From: JBEBVQ01 sp037190845
GTDB taxonomy: Bacteria > Bacteroidota > Bacteroidia > Chitinophagales > Chitinophagaceae
Assembly: GCA_037190845.1 (NCBI GenBank)
Contig: JBBCJI010000001.1
Span: 124,001-188,000 of the forward strand
Direction: 5' to 3'
DNA length: 64,000 nt
The position numbers and the translations under genes are program-made. Of the stretch, positions 32,668 to 40,306 are shown piece by piece (within the stretch, counting starts at the first letter, position 1; each line of letters opens with the position of its first letter). The notes under the pieces were generated by a model. The model was not told the origin of the DNA. It searched no databases and saw only the letters and a program-made list of their open reading frames with translations.

Positions 32668-34716
32668 ATGAAGCTGATACACACATTGTTTGGAATGGCG
32701 CTGGTAAGTTTTATGTCCTGCCAGCAGCCTGGTGAAAAGGATAAAACAGCCGGAAAAACTGAGCGAAACCTGCTGGATCCCGCCAATATGGATACTACTG
32801 TACGTCCCGGGGATAATTTTTTCTTGTACGCCAATGGGGCCTGGCTGAAAAATAATCCGATCCCCCCCACCGAAACCCGTTGGGGTAGCTTTAGTGAGTT
32901 GCAGGAGCATAATTATAAAGTACTGCATGAACTGCTTGAAGAAGCCGCCGCGATGAATGCAGCCGCAGGCAGCAGGGAGCAGAAGGTCGGTGATTTTTAC
33001 CGCAGCGGCATGGATAGCGCTGCAATTGAAAAAGCCGGACTCACACCGCTCAATGCGATTATGAGACGTATTGATGCCATACAGGATGCTAATGGTGTAA
33101 TGACGGAGATCGCAGCACAAATCACCACCGGGTTGAGCCAGTTGTTTTACTTCTATGTATCACCCGACGATAAAAATGTAACCCAGCAGATATGCCAGTT
33201 CTGGCAGGGAGGGTTAGGTCTGCCGGATCGCGATTATTATTTCGACAAAGATCCCCAATCGGTAAAGATCCGGGAAGCTTACAATCAGTATCTGGTGAAG
33301 ATATTCACGTTCATGGGTATATCAACCGAAGAAGCGGAAGCGGCTGCCCGGAATGTGTTTGAGCTGGAAACAAAGCTGGCCGGAGCTTCTATGAAGCGTG
33401 TGGATATGCGTGATCCCTACAAGGTATACAACAAGTTTGATCTGGCCGGGCTAGGCGCCCGTACACCGGGGGTAGACTGGAAAAGCCTGTTTGCAAACCT
33501 GAAGGCTACCGGAGTAGATTCTTGTATCGTTGGCCAACCTTTGTTTTTTGCAGAAGTGGGCAAGCAGTTGAAAAGCACACCTGTTGACACCTGGAAGCAA
33601 TATCTCAGATTTCACCTGGTCAACAAAATGTCGTCTTATCTGAACAGTGAAATAGATAAAGCCTCTTTTGAATTTTATGGACGTACACTACGTGGCCAAC
33701 AGGAGCAAAAGCCCCGTTGGAAAAGGGTGCTGAATGATGTGGACGGATCTGTCGGAGAGCTGCTTGGGCAGATGTATGTAGACAAGCATTTCCGCCCTGA
33801 AGCCAAGCAGCGGATGCTTGATCTGGTGGATAACCTTCAGCAAACTTACGCAGACCGCATCAACAGGCTTGACTGGATGAGCGATGCCACAAAGCAGAAA
33901 GCGCTTGCCAAACTGGGGACCTTTATGAAAAAAATCGGTTATCCCGACAAATGGAAAGATTACAGCAAACTGACGGTAACCGGTGACAATTACGTACAGA
34001 ACGTGCTGAATGCTTCCGCTTTTGAATATGATTATAATGTGGCCAAGCTGGGGCGTCCCGTAGACCGTATGGAATGGGCTATGACACCACCTACAGTTAA
34101 TGCCTATTATAACCCTGCATTTAATGAAATCGTATTCCCCGCAGGTATCCTGCAATATCCTTTCTTTGATTTTGATGCAGATGATGCGCTTAACTATGGT
34201 GGCATTGGAGCTGTGATCGGACATGAGATGACACACGGTTTCGATGATCAGGGAAGGCAGTACGATGCGCATGGCAATCTGCATGACTGGTGGACACCGG
34301 AAGATGCCCGGAAGTTTACCGAAAAAGCAAATGTTGTAGTAGAGCAGTTCAATAATTTTGTGGTGCTCGACAGCGTACATGTGAATGGTCATCTGACGCT
34401 CGGTGAAAACCTTGCAGATCTGGGTGGACTGGCTATTGCCTACGAAGCCTTCAAGAAGACGCCTCAAGGACAGGGTGGCGAACGGATAGACGGCTTCACG
34501 CCAGAGCAGCGTTTCTTCCTGAGCTGGGCACAGGTATGGCGGGCAAGCACTCGTCCCGAAGAACTGGCACAGCGTATCAAGACAGACCCGCATTCACCCA
34601 ATGAACTGCGTTGTAACGCGCCGTTGAGCAATATGCCGGAATTCTACGAGGCTTTTGGCATACAGCCGGGCGATAAGATGTATCGTCCTGACGAAATACG
34701 TGCCAAGGTATGGTAG
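32668..34716 (+). CDS. M13 family metallopeptidase (neprilysin/PepO-like) lipoprotein
   Basis: The 682-residue zinc peptidase starts MKLIHTLFGMALVSFMSCQQ, a lipoprotein signal with lipobox SFMSC, so it is expected to be tethered to a membrane facing the periplasm or surface. The zinc site is His519-Glu-Met-Thr-His523 (GHEMTHGFDDQG) with the third ligand Glu580 in ENLADLGG. The large N-terminal helical domain and the C-terminal VNGHLTLGENL and LRCNAPLSNMPEFYEAF segments are typical of M13. Members digest small peptides. The frame continues upstream to 32548, but the promoter places the start at 32668. Confidence 0.95.
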   Translation: MKLIHTLFGMALVSFMSCQQPGEKDKTAGKTERNLLDPANMDTTVRPGDNFFLYANGAWLKNNPIPPTETRWGSFSELQEHNYKVLHELLEEAAAMNAAAGSREQKVGDFYRSGMDSAAIEKAGLTPLNAIMRRIDAIQDANGVMTEIAAQITTGLSQLFYFYVSPDDKNVTQQICQFWQGGLGLPDRDYYFDKDPQSVKIREAYNQYLVKIFTFMGISTEEAEAAARNVFELETKLAGASMKRVDMRDPYKVYNKFDLAGLGARTPGVDWKSLFANLKATGVDSCIVGQPLFFAEVGKQLKSTPVDTWKQYLRFHLVNKMSSYLNSEIDKASFEFYGRTLRGQQEQKPRWKRVLNDVDGSVGELLGQMYVDKHFRPEAKQRMLDLVDNLQQTYADRINRLDWMSDATKQKALAKLGTFMKKIGYPDKWKDYSKLTVTGDNYVQNVLNASAFEYDYNVAKLGRPVDRMEWAMTPPTVNAYYNPAFNEIVFPAGILQYPFFDFDADDALNYGGIGAVIGHEMTHGFDDQGRQYDAHGNLHDWWTPEDARKFTEKANVVVEQFNNFVVLDSVHVNGHLTLGENLADLGGLAIAYEAFKKTPQGQGGERIDGFTPEQRFFLSWAQVWRASTRPEELAQRIKTDPHSPNELRCNAPLSNMPEFYEAFGIQPGDKMYRPDEIRAKVW

Positions 34717-34747
34717 TGTTTTAGTTTTGTTATTAACAATTAATTGT

Positions 34748-34790
34748 AATTAGCCAATTAGCGAACCTGCTAATTGGCTAATTGATTTTT
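34748..34790 (+). terminator. Strong terminator after the M13 peptidase gene
   Basis: AATTAGCCAATTAGC (34748-34762) and GCTAATTGGCTAATT (34769-34783) form a perfect 15-bp stem with a 6-nt loop, followed by ATTTTT. The right arm contains the folK stop codon (34778-34780), so the element may also affect the 3' end of folK mRNA. Confidence 0.8.
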
Positions 34791-35260
34791 CGTACTATCA
34801 GCGGATCCTGGCATTCGAGCAGAAGAGTGGACAGGGATTTATTTAATACCGGATGCTCCAGAGAGGGGGCGATTTCCACTAATGGCGCGAGTGTAAACCG
34901 CCTTTCCGCCAGGTAAGGGTGAGGGATTTTGAGGTGCGGCTCATTCCATACAAGATCATTGAAAAAAAGTATGTCTATATCCAGTGTCCGTTGTCCCCAT
35001 TTTACAGTTCGTTGACGGCCAAGCTGTTTTTCGGTTTTCTGTATTGCTGCCAGCAGATGATCTGGTTTGAGTGGAGTTTGAATGCAGAGCACCTGGTTCA
35101 GGAAATCCGGCTGATCCTCAAGCCCCCAGGCGGCGGTTTCGTAAACCGCCGATTTTTTCAGGATCGTGCCGCATGTCCGGATGATGGCGTCTGTCCCGAG
35201 TTGCAGCCAGGTGTGCCGGTCGTCTTCATTGCTGCCGAGGAGCAGGTAAGCGATGTTCAT
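34778..35260 (-). CDS. folK: 2-amino-4-hydroxy-6-hydroxymethyldihydropteridine diphosphokinase
   Basis: The 160-residue enzyme transfers pyrophosphate from ATP to the pterin in folate synthesis. It has AYLLLGSN at the start, the FLNQVLCIQT strand, the family signature WGQRTLDIDILFF and the HPYLAERRFTLAPL segment with the conserved ligand residues. I use the Met at 35260, because the longer frame adds eleven residues outside the fold. It is divergent from ribBA, so two pterin-linked GTP-derived pathways share one spacer. The length is normal. Confidence 0.94.
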   Translation of the reverse strand: MNIAYLLLGSNEDDRHTWLQLGTDAIIRTCGTILKKSAVYETAAWGLEDQPDFLNQVLCIQTPLKPDHLLAAIQKTEKQLGRQRTVKWGQRTLDIDILFFNDLVWNEPHLKIPHPYLAERRFTLAPLVEIAPSLEHPVLNKSLSTLLLECQDPLIVRKIN

Positions 35261-35330
35261 GATGAGGCAAAGGTAGTTAGTTATTAGTGTCAAGTCGTAA
35301 GTGTCAGTTACTTGCTACCCACTAATGTTG

Positions 35331-35338
35331 TAACTTTG
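35331..35338 (+). promoter_or_regulatory. -7 promoter element of ribBA
   Basis: TAACTTTG is an exact TAnnTTTG match, 29 bp before the ATG. I see no FMN riboswitch in the short spacer. Confidence 0.65.
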
Positions 35339-35367
35339 CAGTCTTATACAACCTGGAAGCTGAATAT

Positions 35368-36567
35368 ATGCTTGATACTATAGAGTCTGCTCTGGAAGAT
35401 CTGAAAAAGGGGAAACTGCTGATTGTGGTGGACGATGAAGATCGTGAGAATGAAGGTGATTTTGTGACTGCGGCGCGGAATGTAACGCCGGAGGTCATCA
35501 ATTTCATGTCGAAACATGGCCGTGGGCTGATATGTGCACCGATTACAGGAGCTCGATGTGATGAGTTGAAGCTGAATCTGATGGTAGAGGATAATACCGT
35601 ACTGCATCAGACGCCTTTTACCGTTTCTGTTGATCTGATGGGGCATGGCTGTACTACTGGTATTTCTGCGCATGATCGCGCCAGAACGGTACAAGCCCTG
35701 ATAGATCCCGCTACCCGTCCTGAAGATCTGGGGCGTCCGGGGCATATTTTCCCGTTGCGTGCGCGTGATGAAGGGGTTTTGCGTCGTACCGGCCACACGG
35801 AGGCTACGGTAGACCTGGCGCGCCTTGCCGGATTCGAGCCGGCTGGAGTGCTGGTGGAGATCATGAATGATGACGGTTCCATGGCCCGGTTGCCCGAGCT
35901 GATGGAGATCGCTAAAAAATTTGATCTGAAGATTATTTCCATTAAAGACCTGATCGAATACCGGCTCCAGAAGGAGTCTCTGATCCGGGAGGAAGTGAGG
36001 GTGAATATGCCTACGAAGTATGGTGATTTTGAACTTGTTTCTTTCACGCAGCTCAATACGGGAGAGTATCATCTGGCGCTGAAAAAAGGCGAGTGGGAAA
36101 AGGACGAACCGGTACTGGTAAGGGTGCATAGTTCCTGTGTAACCGGGGATGTACTCCATTCATTGCGCTGCGACTGTGGTGAGCAGTTACAGCGGGCGAT
36201 GGAGATTGTAGAAGCGGCGGGTAAAGGTCTGGTGCTTTATATGAACCAGGAGGGCCGTGGTATTGGCCTGCTCAACAAGCTGAAAGCATACAAGCTGCAG
36301 GAAGAAGGTAAAGACACCGTAGAAGCTAATCTGGCGTTGGGTTTTAAAAATGATCAGCGGGATTATGGTGTCGGGGCGCAGATACTCCGGCATCTGGGTA
36401 TTTCCAAAATCCGCCTGATATCCAATAACCCCAAAAAACGTGCGGGCTTGCTCGGTTATGGATTGGAAATCGTAGATAATGTGCCGATTGAAATGCCTGC
36501 TAATCCACACAATGAGTTTTATCTTCGCACCAAAAGAGATAAACTGGGGCATGAAATTTTACGATGA
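35368..36567 (+). CDS. ribBA: Bifunctional 3,4-dihydroxy-2-butanone-4-phosphate synthase / GTP cyclohydrolase II
   Basis: The 399-residue fusion catalyses both entry reactions of riboflavin synthesis. The RibB half (about 1-200) has VDDEDRENEGDFV, GRGLICAPIT, HTPF-like DQTPFTVS and RRTGHTEATVDLARLAG. The RibA half (205-399) has VRVHSSCVTGDVLHSLRCDCGEQL with the zinc cysteines, NQEGRGIGL and GLEIVDNVP. Both active sites look complete. No other rib gene is adjacent. Confidence 0.96.
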   Translation: MLDTIESALEDLKKGKLLIVVDDEDRENEGDFVTAARNVTPEVINFMSKHGRGLICAPITGARCDELKLNLMVEDNTVLHQTPFTVSVDLMGHGCTTGISAHDRARTVQALIDPATRPEDLGRPGHIFPLRARDEGVLRRTGHTEATVDLARLAGFEPAGVLVEIMNDDGSMARLPELMEIAKKFDLKIISIKDLIEYRLQKESLIREEVRVNMPTKYGDFELVSFTQLNTGEYHLALKKGEWEKDEPVLVRVHSSCVTGDVLHSLRCDCGEQLQRAMEIVEAAGKGLVLYMNQEGRGIGLLNKLKAYKLQEEGKDTVEANLALGFKNDQRDYGVGAQILRHLGISKIRLISNNPKKRAGLLGYGLEIVDNVPIEMPANPHNEFYLRTKRDKLGHEILR

Positions 36568-36607
36568 TTCGTCATTGTGATTGTTTATTCACCACATCGT
36601 ATTGTCA

Positions 36608-37801
36608 TTGAAGTTATTGTTCCTGGCCAACCGTGTTCCTTATCCGCCCTACCGGGGTGATAAGCTCAAGATATATAACCTTGCAAAACGGTTACGGGAA
36701 AAGCATGAACTGCATTTACTCACTTTTGCGCAGACCCGGGAAGACCTGACGTATGTACGAGAGCTGGAGAAAATATTTTCAAGCGTACGACTGGTTTATT
36801 TACCCAAGTGGAAATCTGCACTGAATTGTGTTGCAGGATTGTGGAGCGACAAGCCGTTCCAGGTATTGTATTTCCGGTCGCGGGCTATGGAGCAGGCGTT
36901 GCATGAAACGCTCCGGCAGCATCAGTTTGATGCGGTACATGTGCAGCATTTACGTATGGCTCCTTACCTGGCCGGTGTAAAATATATTCCCCGGATTCTC
37001 GATCTTCCGGACGCATTTTCTTTATATTGGGAGCGTCGTCAGCAGATACCGCGTGGAAAGCTGAGGAGGATTTTTGAACAAGAGGAACAAAAACGGGTGT
37101 TACGTTATGAGCCTGTTCTGTCTGCGTACAATATGGCATTGACATGCTCACCGGAAGACCTGGAATATCTTCGCCAGAAACACCACACAGACAATCTGCG
37201 TTTATTACCCAACGGAGTAGATCTTGATATTTTTGTCCCCCGGTCGCATGACTACTCATCGGCAGATACACTTCTTTTTACCGGGAATATGGACTATGCA
37301 CCCAATGTGGATGCGGTGATTTATTTTACGGAACAGGTGTTGCCACTTGTCCGGAAGCAAAATCCCGGCGTGCGGTTTGTTATTGCCGGTCAGCGTCCCG
37401 TAAAAAAAGTACGTGATCTGGCGAGGGAAGGTATAACGGTGACCGGCTTTGTAAAAGATCTGGCAGGGCTATACCGTGAAGCAGGTGTAGTGGTAGCTCC
37501 GTTACGATTTGGCGCCGGCACACAAAACAAGGTATTGGAAGCAATGGCTATGGGTGTTCCTGTAGTATGTTCTCACATAGGCTTTCAAGGTCTGGGTATT
37601 GAGAATGGCTCCGGCGCATTTATGGAAACGACACCCGAAGGCTTTGCAGCACAGGTAAATAAATTGCTTTCGGATGAAGCCCTGCGACGTGTTACCGGAG
37701 AAAAGGGCAGGGCAGTGGCGGTTCAGAAGTTTAACTGGGATACAATCTCAGTACAGCTTGAAGCTTACTTTCGTGAAGTGAGTATGAACGCAGACAGGTA
37801 G
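36608..37801 (+). CDS. Family 4-like glycosyltransferase (TIGR03087/Stp1-like)
   Basis: The 397-residue GT-B enzyme begins KLLFLANRVPYPPYRGDKLK, a start typical of sugar transferases found with exopolysaccharide and exosortase systems. The donor-binding half has LLFTGNMDYAPNVDAVIYF, GVVVAPLRFGAGTQNKVLEAMAMGVPVV and NGSGAFMETTPEGFA. No ATG fits; TTG at 36608 gives the cleanest N-terminus, with further TTG codons at 36602 and 36581 as alternatives. It follows ribBA by 40 bp but looks functionally separate. A role in surface glycan assembly is inferred. Confidence 0.88.
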   Translation: MKLLFLANRVPYPPYRGDKLKIYNLAKRLREKHELHLLTFAQTREDLTYVRELEKIFSSVRLVYLPKWKSALNCVAGLWSDKPFQVLYFRSRAMEQALHETLRQHQFDAVHVQHLRMAPYLAGVKYIPRILDLPDAFSLYWERRQQIPRGKLRRIFEQEEQKRVLRYEPVLSAYNMALTCSPEDLEYLRQKHHTDNLRLLPNGVDLDIFVPRSHDYSSADTLLFTGNMDYAPNVDAVIYFTEQVLPLVRKQNPGVRFVIAGQRPVKKVRDLAREGITVTGFVKDLAGLYREAGVVVAPLRFGAGTQNKVLEAMAMGVPVVCSHIGFQGLGIENGSGAFMETTPEGFAAQVNKLLSDEALRRVTGEKGRAVAVQKFNWDTISVQLEAYFREVSMNADR

Positions 37802-37833
37802 GGATATCCGTTTTTCTTTTCTCAGAAGCTGTC

Positions 37834-38064
37834 TTAGAGCCTGTTTAAAATTTAGTCAGATCATGATTTGTACGAGTGGACACATCCCCCTTCCCCCCTT
37901 CGAAGGGGGAATTTGCACCGTTCTTTTGTCATAGCACTACTGTAAGAATGGACTGATCGTCTCCCTTTGCGCGCCGAAGCCATAGCGCAGGCAGGCTGAG
38001 GGGAGCATGTGAGGGGTGTGGGGGCATTAATATATTTTTACTAATCATTTTAAACAGGCTCTAA
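37834..38064. mobile_element. MITE with perfect 18-bp terminal inverted repeats
   Basis: TTAGAGCCTGTTTAAAAT (37834-37851) is the exact reverse complement of ATTTTAAACAGGCTCTAA (38047-38064). If the ends are GAGCCTGTTT..., a TA dinucleotide flanks each side, fitting a TA target duplication. The 231-bp interior has no ORF. It includes CCCCCTTC-GAAGGGGG and a block (37948-38019) also present near 17.1 kb. It looks like a non-autonomous relative of an insertion sequence whose transposase is not in the window. Confidence 0.8.
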
Positions 38065-38120
38065 TACATAAGGCGATACAGATTGGGTTGCTGAAGTGAT
38101 CTTTGTTCTGAAAGAGAGGG

Positions 38121-39254
38121 TTACATAGCCTGGAGTATTACTTTGGCCCCGGTCTTTTTTGTATAAGTTGCCGGAAATGTTTCTCCTGCAATACGTTTAT
38201 CTATATAGTCCGAATTCATGATCCGGAGTACGCCCATGTAGTCCATCCGGAATTCCAGGAGGTCGCCAACTGTGTAATGATCCGGATTGTCCCCAAGATC
38301 TACCACGATCATATCCGAACTGGCGCCAACGATTTGTATCCGTTCGTCCGCCGGTGTCAGGTGGCTCGGTTCCACGTCCAATAAGCCGGCATCAATGATG
38401 GCCCGGCAGGAGCGATCTGAAATATTTCCATCGGGAAATTCAGGCGTTTCGCCGGTCAGGTTATGTCCCAGCTCTCCAACGGGTACAACCGGTTTTTCTG
38501 TCAACTCAATGATCTCTGCATAAAATCTGAAAACATCCTGGTGCATACCCTCGAAGACCGTGTTGTGGTATACATCCGTACCCAGAAAAAGTGTTTCCCC
38601 AATACGGAAATGATTAATACCGTGGGGCAGCATGTGTTGATGTATCAGAGGTATGGTAACAGATGCGCCGCCGGAAACATAGGGAATGACTTTGTTGAAT
38701 TTTGCTTCAATAAGTTGTTTGTACAGGCAAAGCTGTATCAGCTTGTCGTGGTTGGGCAGTACACCATACATACATGTCAGATTGGTGCCGATGCCGGCTA
38801 CTTCGATTCCCGGCAATTCAAAGACCTTTTCGTAAAAGTCGATCAGTTCTTCCCGCAAAACCCCTTCTCTGAGTTCTCCGAGTTCAATCATGATCATAAT
38901 TTTGTGTGTCTTATTCAGCGCTGTAGCCGCCTCTGACAGAAGTTTGATGGTTTCATATTCCGTATTGAAACTGTAGTCGGCATATTCCACGATTTTTTTG
39001 ATGGAACGTTTGGGTGGCGGTTTGATATAAACGGTTTCTACATCCGGCGCAATGGATTTGATCATCCGCAGGTTGCTGACACGGGAATCGCAGATCTGGC
39101 GAACACCCATCCCAAGCAGGATATTGAGGTAATCTTTGTTGCCGCAAAGTAGTTTTGATACTACAGACCATTGTATATGCTCTTTACGAAAGAGCGCATC
39201 CAGATATTGGTAATTAGCTTTTAATTTCTCTTTATTAAGCGTGACAAATGCCAT
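38121..39254 (-). CDS. Alanine/ornithine racemase family PLP-dependent enzyme
   Basis: The 377-residue protein has the alanine racemase N-terminal TIM-barrel fold. The PLP lysine is Lys34 in VVSKLLCGN, and other barrel motifs follow (MIMIELGELREGV, GIGTNLTCMYGVLPN, YVSGGASVTIPL and HFRIGETLFLGTD). It resembles the Orr/YhfX-type group more than canonical Alr. A C-terminal beta-domain with AIIDAGLLDVEPSHLTP and VVDLGDNPDHYTVGDLLEF is present. It may racemise ornithine or a related amino acid, but the substrate is not certain. It is transcribed after the GNAT gene with a 2-bp gap. Confidence 0.87.
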   Translation of the reverse strand: MAFVTLNKEKLKANYQYLDALFRKEHIQWSVVSKLLCGNKDYLNILLGMGVRQICDSRVSNLRMIKSIAPDVETVYIKPPPKRSIKKIVEYADYSFNTEYETIKLLSEAATALNKTHKIMIMIELGELREGVLREELIDFYEKVFELPGIEVAGIGTNLTCMYGVLPNHDKLIQLCLYKQLIEAKFNKVIPYVSGGASVTIPLIHQHMLPHGINHFRIGETLFLGTDVYHNTVFEGMHQDVFRFYAEIIELTEKPVVPVGELGHNLTGETPEFPDGNISDRSCRAIIDAGLLDVEPSHLTPADERIQIVGASSDMIVVDLGDNPDHYTVGDLLEFRMDYMGVLRIMNSDYIDKRIAGETFPATYTKKTGAKVILQAM

Positions 39255-39256
39255 GA

Positions 39257-39724
39257 TTATTTCTTTTTAAGCCTCATTTCAAGATATTTATGGGTAAACC
39301 CCAGATTTTCATATAATCTTTTTGCCGGGTTGTCCGGTTCGACGTGTAATGCAATATCTCCATCAGTATGACGAATTGCGGCTTCCATCAATGATTTACC
39401 GATACCCTTCCCGCGTAAGGATTTGTGTGTGGCGATATATACGAGGATGTTTTCAGGGATATAATCCCGCATACCTGTTTTATTGATAACAACTGCGCCG
39501 GCGAGTATATCATTGTCTGTTGCGGTGAGAATAAGCCCTCCGGGGCTATTGTTTTTTCCGGTTGAATAATCGAAAGCTTTTTCGATATCCTGTCGTTCAT
39601 CGCCATATTGCTCCAGATGCTCGAACAGGAACTCAATAATGCGGTGCTTTTCTTGTTCTGCCGGTGGATTTCCGGAATGATAAATGTGTATACCAGGCAC
39701 GAGGAAAATGAAACAGATGCACAT
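39257..39724 (-). CDS. GNAT family N-acetyltransferase
   Basis: This protein of about 155 residues has the GNAT core: IHIYHSGNPP, HRIIEFLFEHLEQYGDE, GGLILTATDNDILAGAVV and the acetyl-CoA loop YIATHKSLRGKGIGKSLMEAAI. It ends with ALHVEPDNPAKRLYENLGF. The start is uncertain: ATG at 39724, GTG at 39700 (MPGIHIYHSG) or an ATG at 39865 with a basic extension. An exact -7 element at 39939-39946 would allow any of these. It lies 2 bp from the racemase gene, so the pair may modify the same amino acid. Confidence 0.85.
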   Translation of the reverse strand: MCICFIFLVPGIHIYHSGNPPAEQEKHRIIEFLFEHLEQYGDERQDIEKAFDYSTGKNNSPGGLILTATDNDILAGAVVINKTGMRDYIPENILVYIATHKSLRGKGIGKSLMEAAIRHTDGDIALHVEPDNPAKRLYENLGFTHKYLEMRLKKK

Positions 39725-40306
39725 CTCCCTGTAAGGAAGGGGTGCAGACCTTCTGTAAAAGGCTTTGGTTAATATTGTCGGAACGGATTGTATGCTACGC
39801 AGAAAACATTCCGGCCGTTTTGTGTACGAACGTATGAACGTCCTGAGACGAAAATGCAAATGCATTTTCAATTAAGACCCGTTGGAGGGAATCGCTGTGC
39901 CATGCAAATAGACGACACAACTGCAAAAAATGATGTTGCAAAGGTACAAAAAATATACTGATTATAACTACGCGGATATCATACCGGGTTGCCGGGACGC
40001 TTAATAAAACGTGTCGGGCAGATGATGGTGCATATCCTGCCCATTCAGGGCAGGATAAAGAGCTGGCAGCGCGGCAAACGTCTGTCGTTACCTTTAAAAC
40101 AAGGGATAAATATTTGTACCCGCGTATGTTTTGAATTATCCATACTTAGCGTTACCGGCAAAACATTAGAATTAGTCTGGCAGCGAGATATATACTTAAT
40201 TAGTTTTTACTGCATGGCATTAAAAAAATCCCTGCGGGAACTGGCTGTTTTTTGACAGGAATCATTATCTTTGGGCGTTTAGCTTATTAATTTATAATAA
40301 TAAAAA
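39725..40306. other. Divergent spacer with promoters and an orphan hairpin
   Basis: This 582-bp spacer holds a leftward exact -7 element (TACCTTTG, 39939-39946) and a rightward one (TATCTTTG, 40266-40273). At 40033-40057 TATCCTGCCC-ATTCA-GGGCAGGATA forms a perfect 10-bp stem with a 5-nt loop and no T run. A rightward 88-codon frame at 39989-40255 has no recognisable feature, and I do not call it. Confidence 0.55.
40266..40273 (+). promoter_or_regulatory. -7 promoter element of the M43 protease gene
   Basis: TATCTTTG is an exact TAnnTTTG match, 33 bp before the ATG at 40307. No well-spaced -33 TTTG is clear. Confidence 0.6.

Noticed and set aside
33688..34593. 301-codon leftward frame inside the M13 peptidase gene
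   Set aside because: It is fully antisense to a gene with an intact zinc site and has no recognisable feature.
39989..40255. 88-codon rightward frame before the M43 gene
   Set aside because: It contains the orphan hairpin and a promoter element region, has no domain and has no plausible start context.
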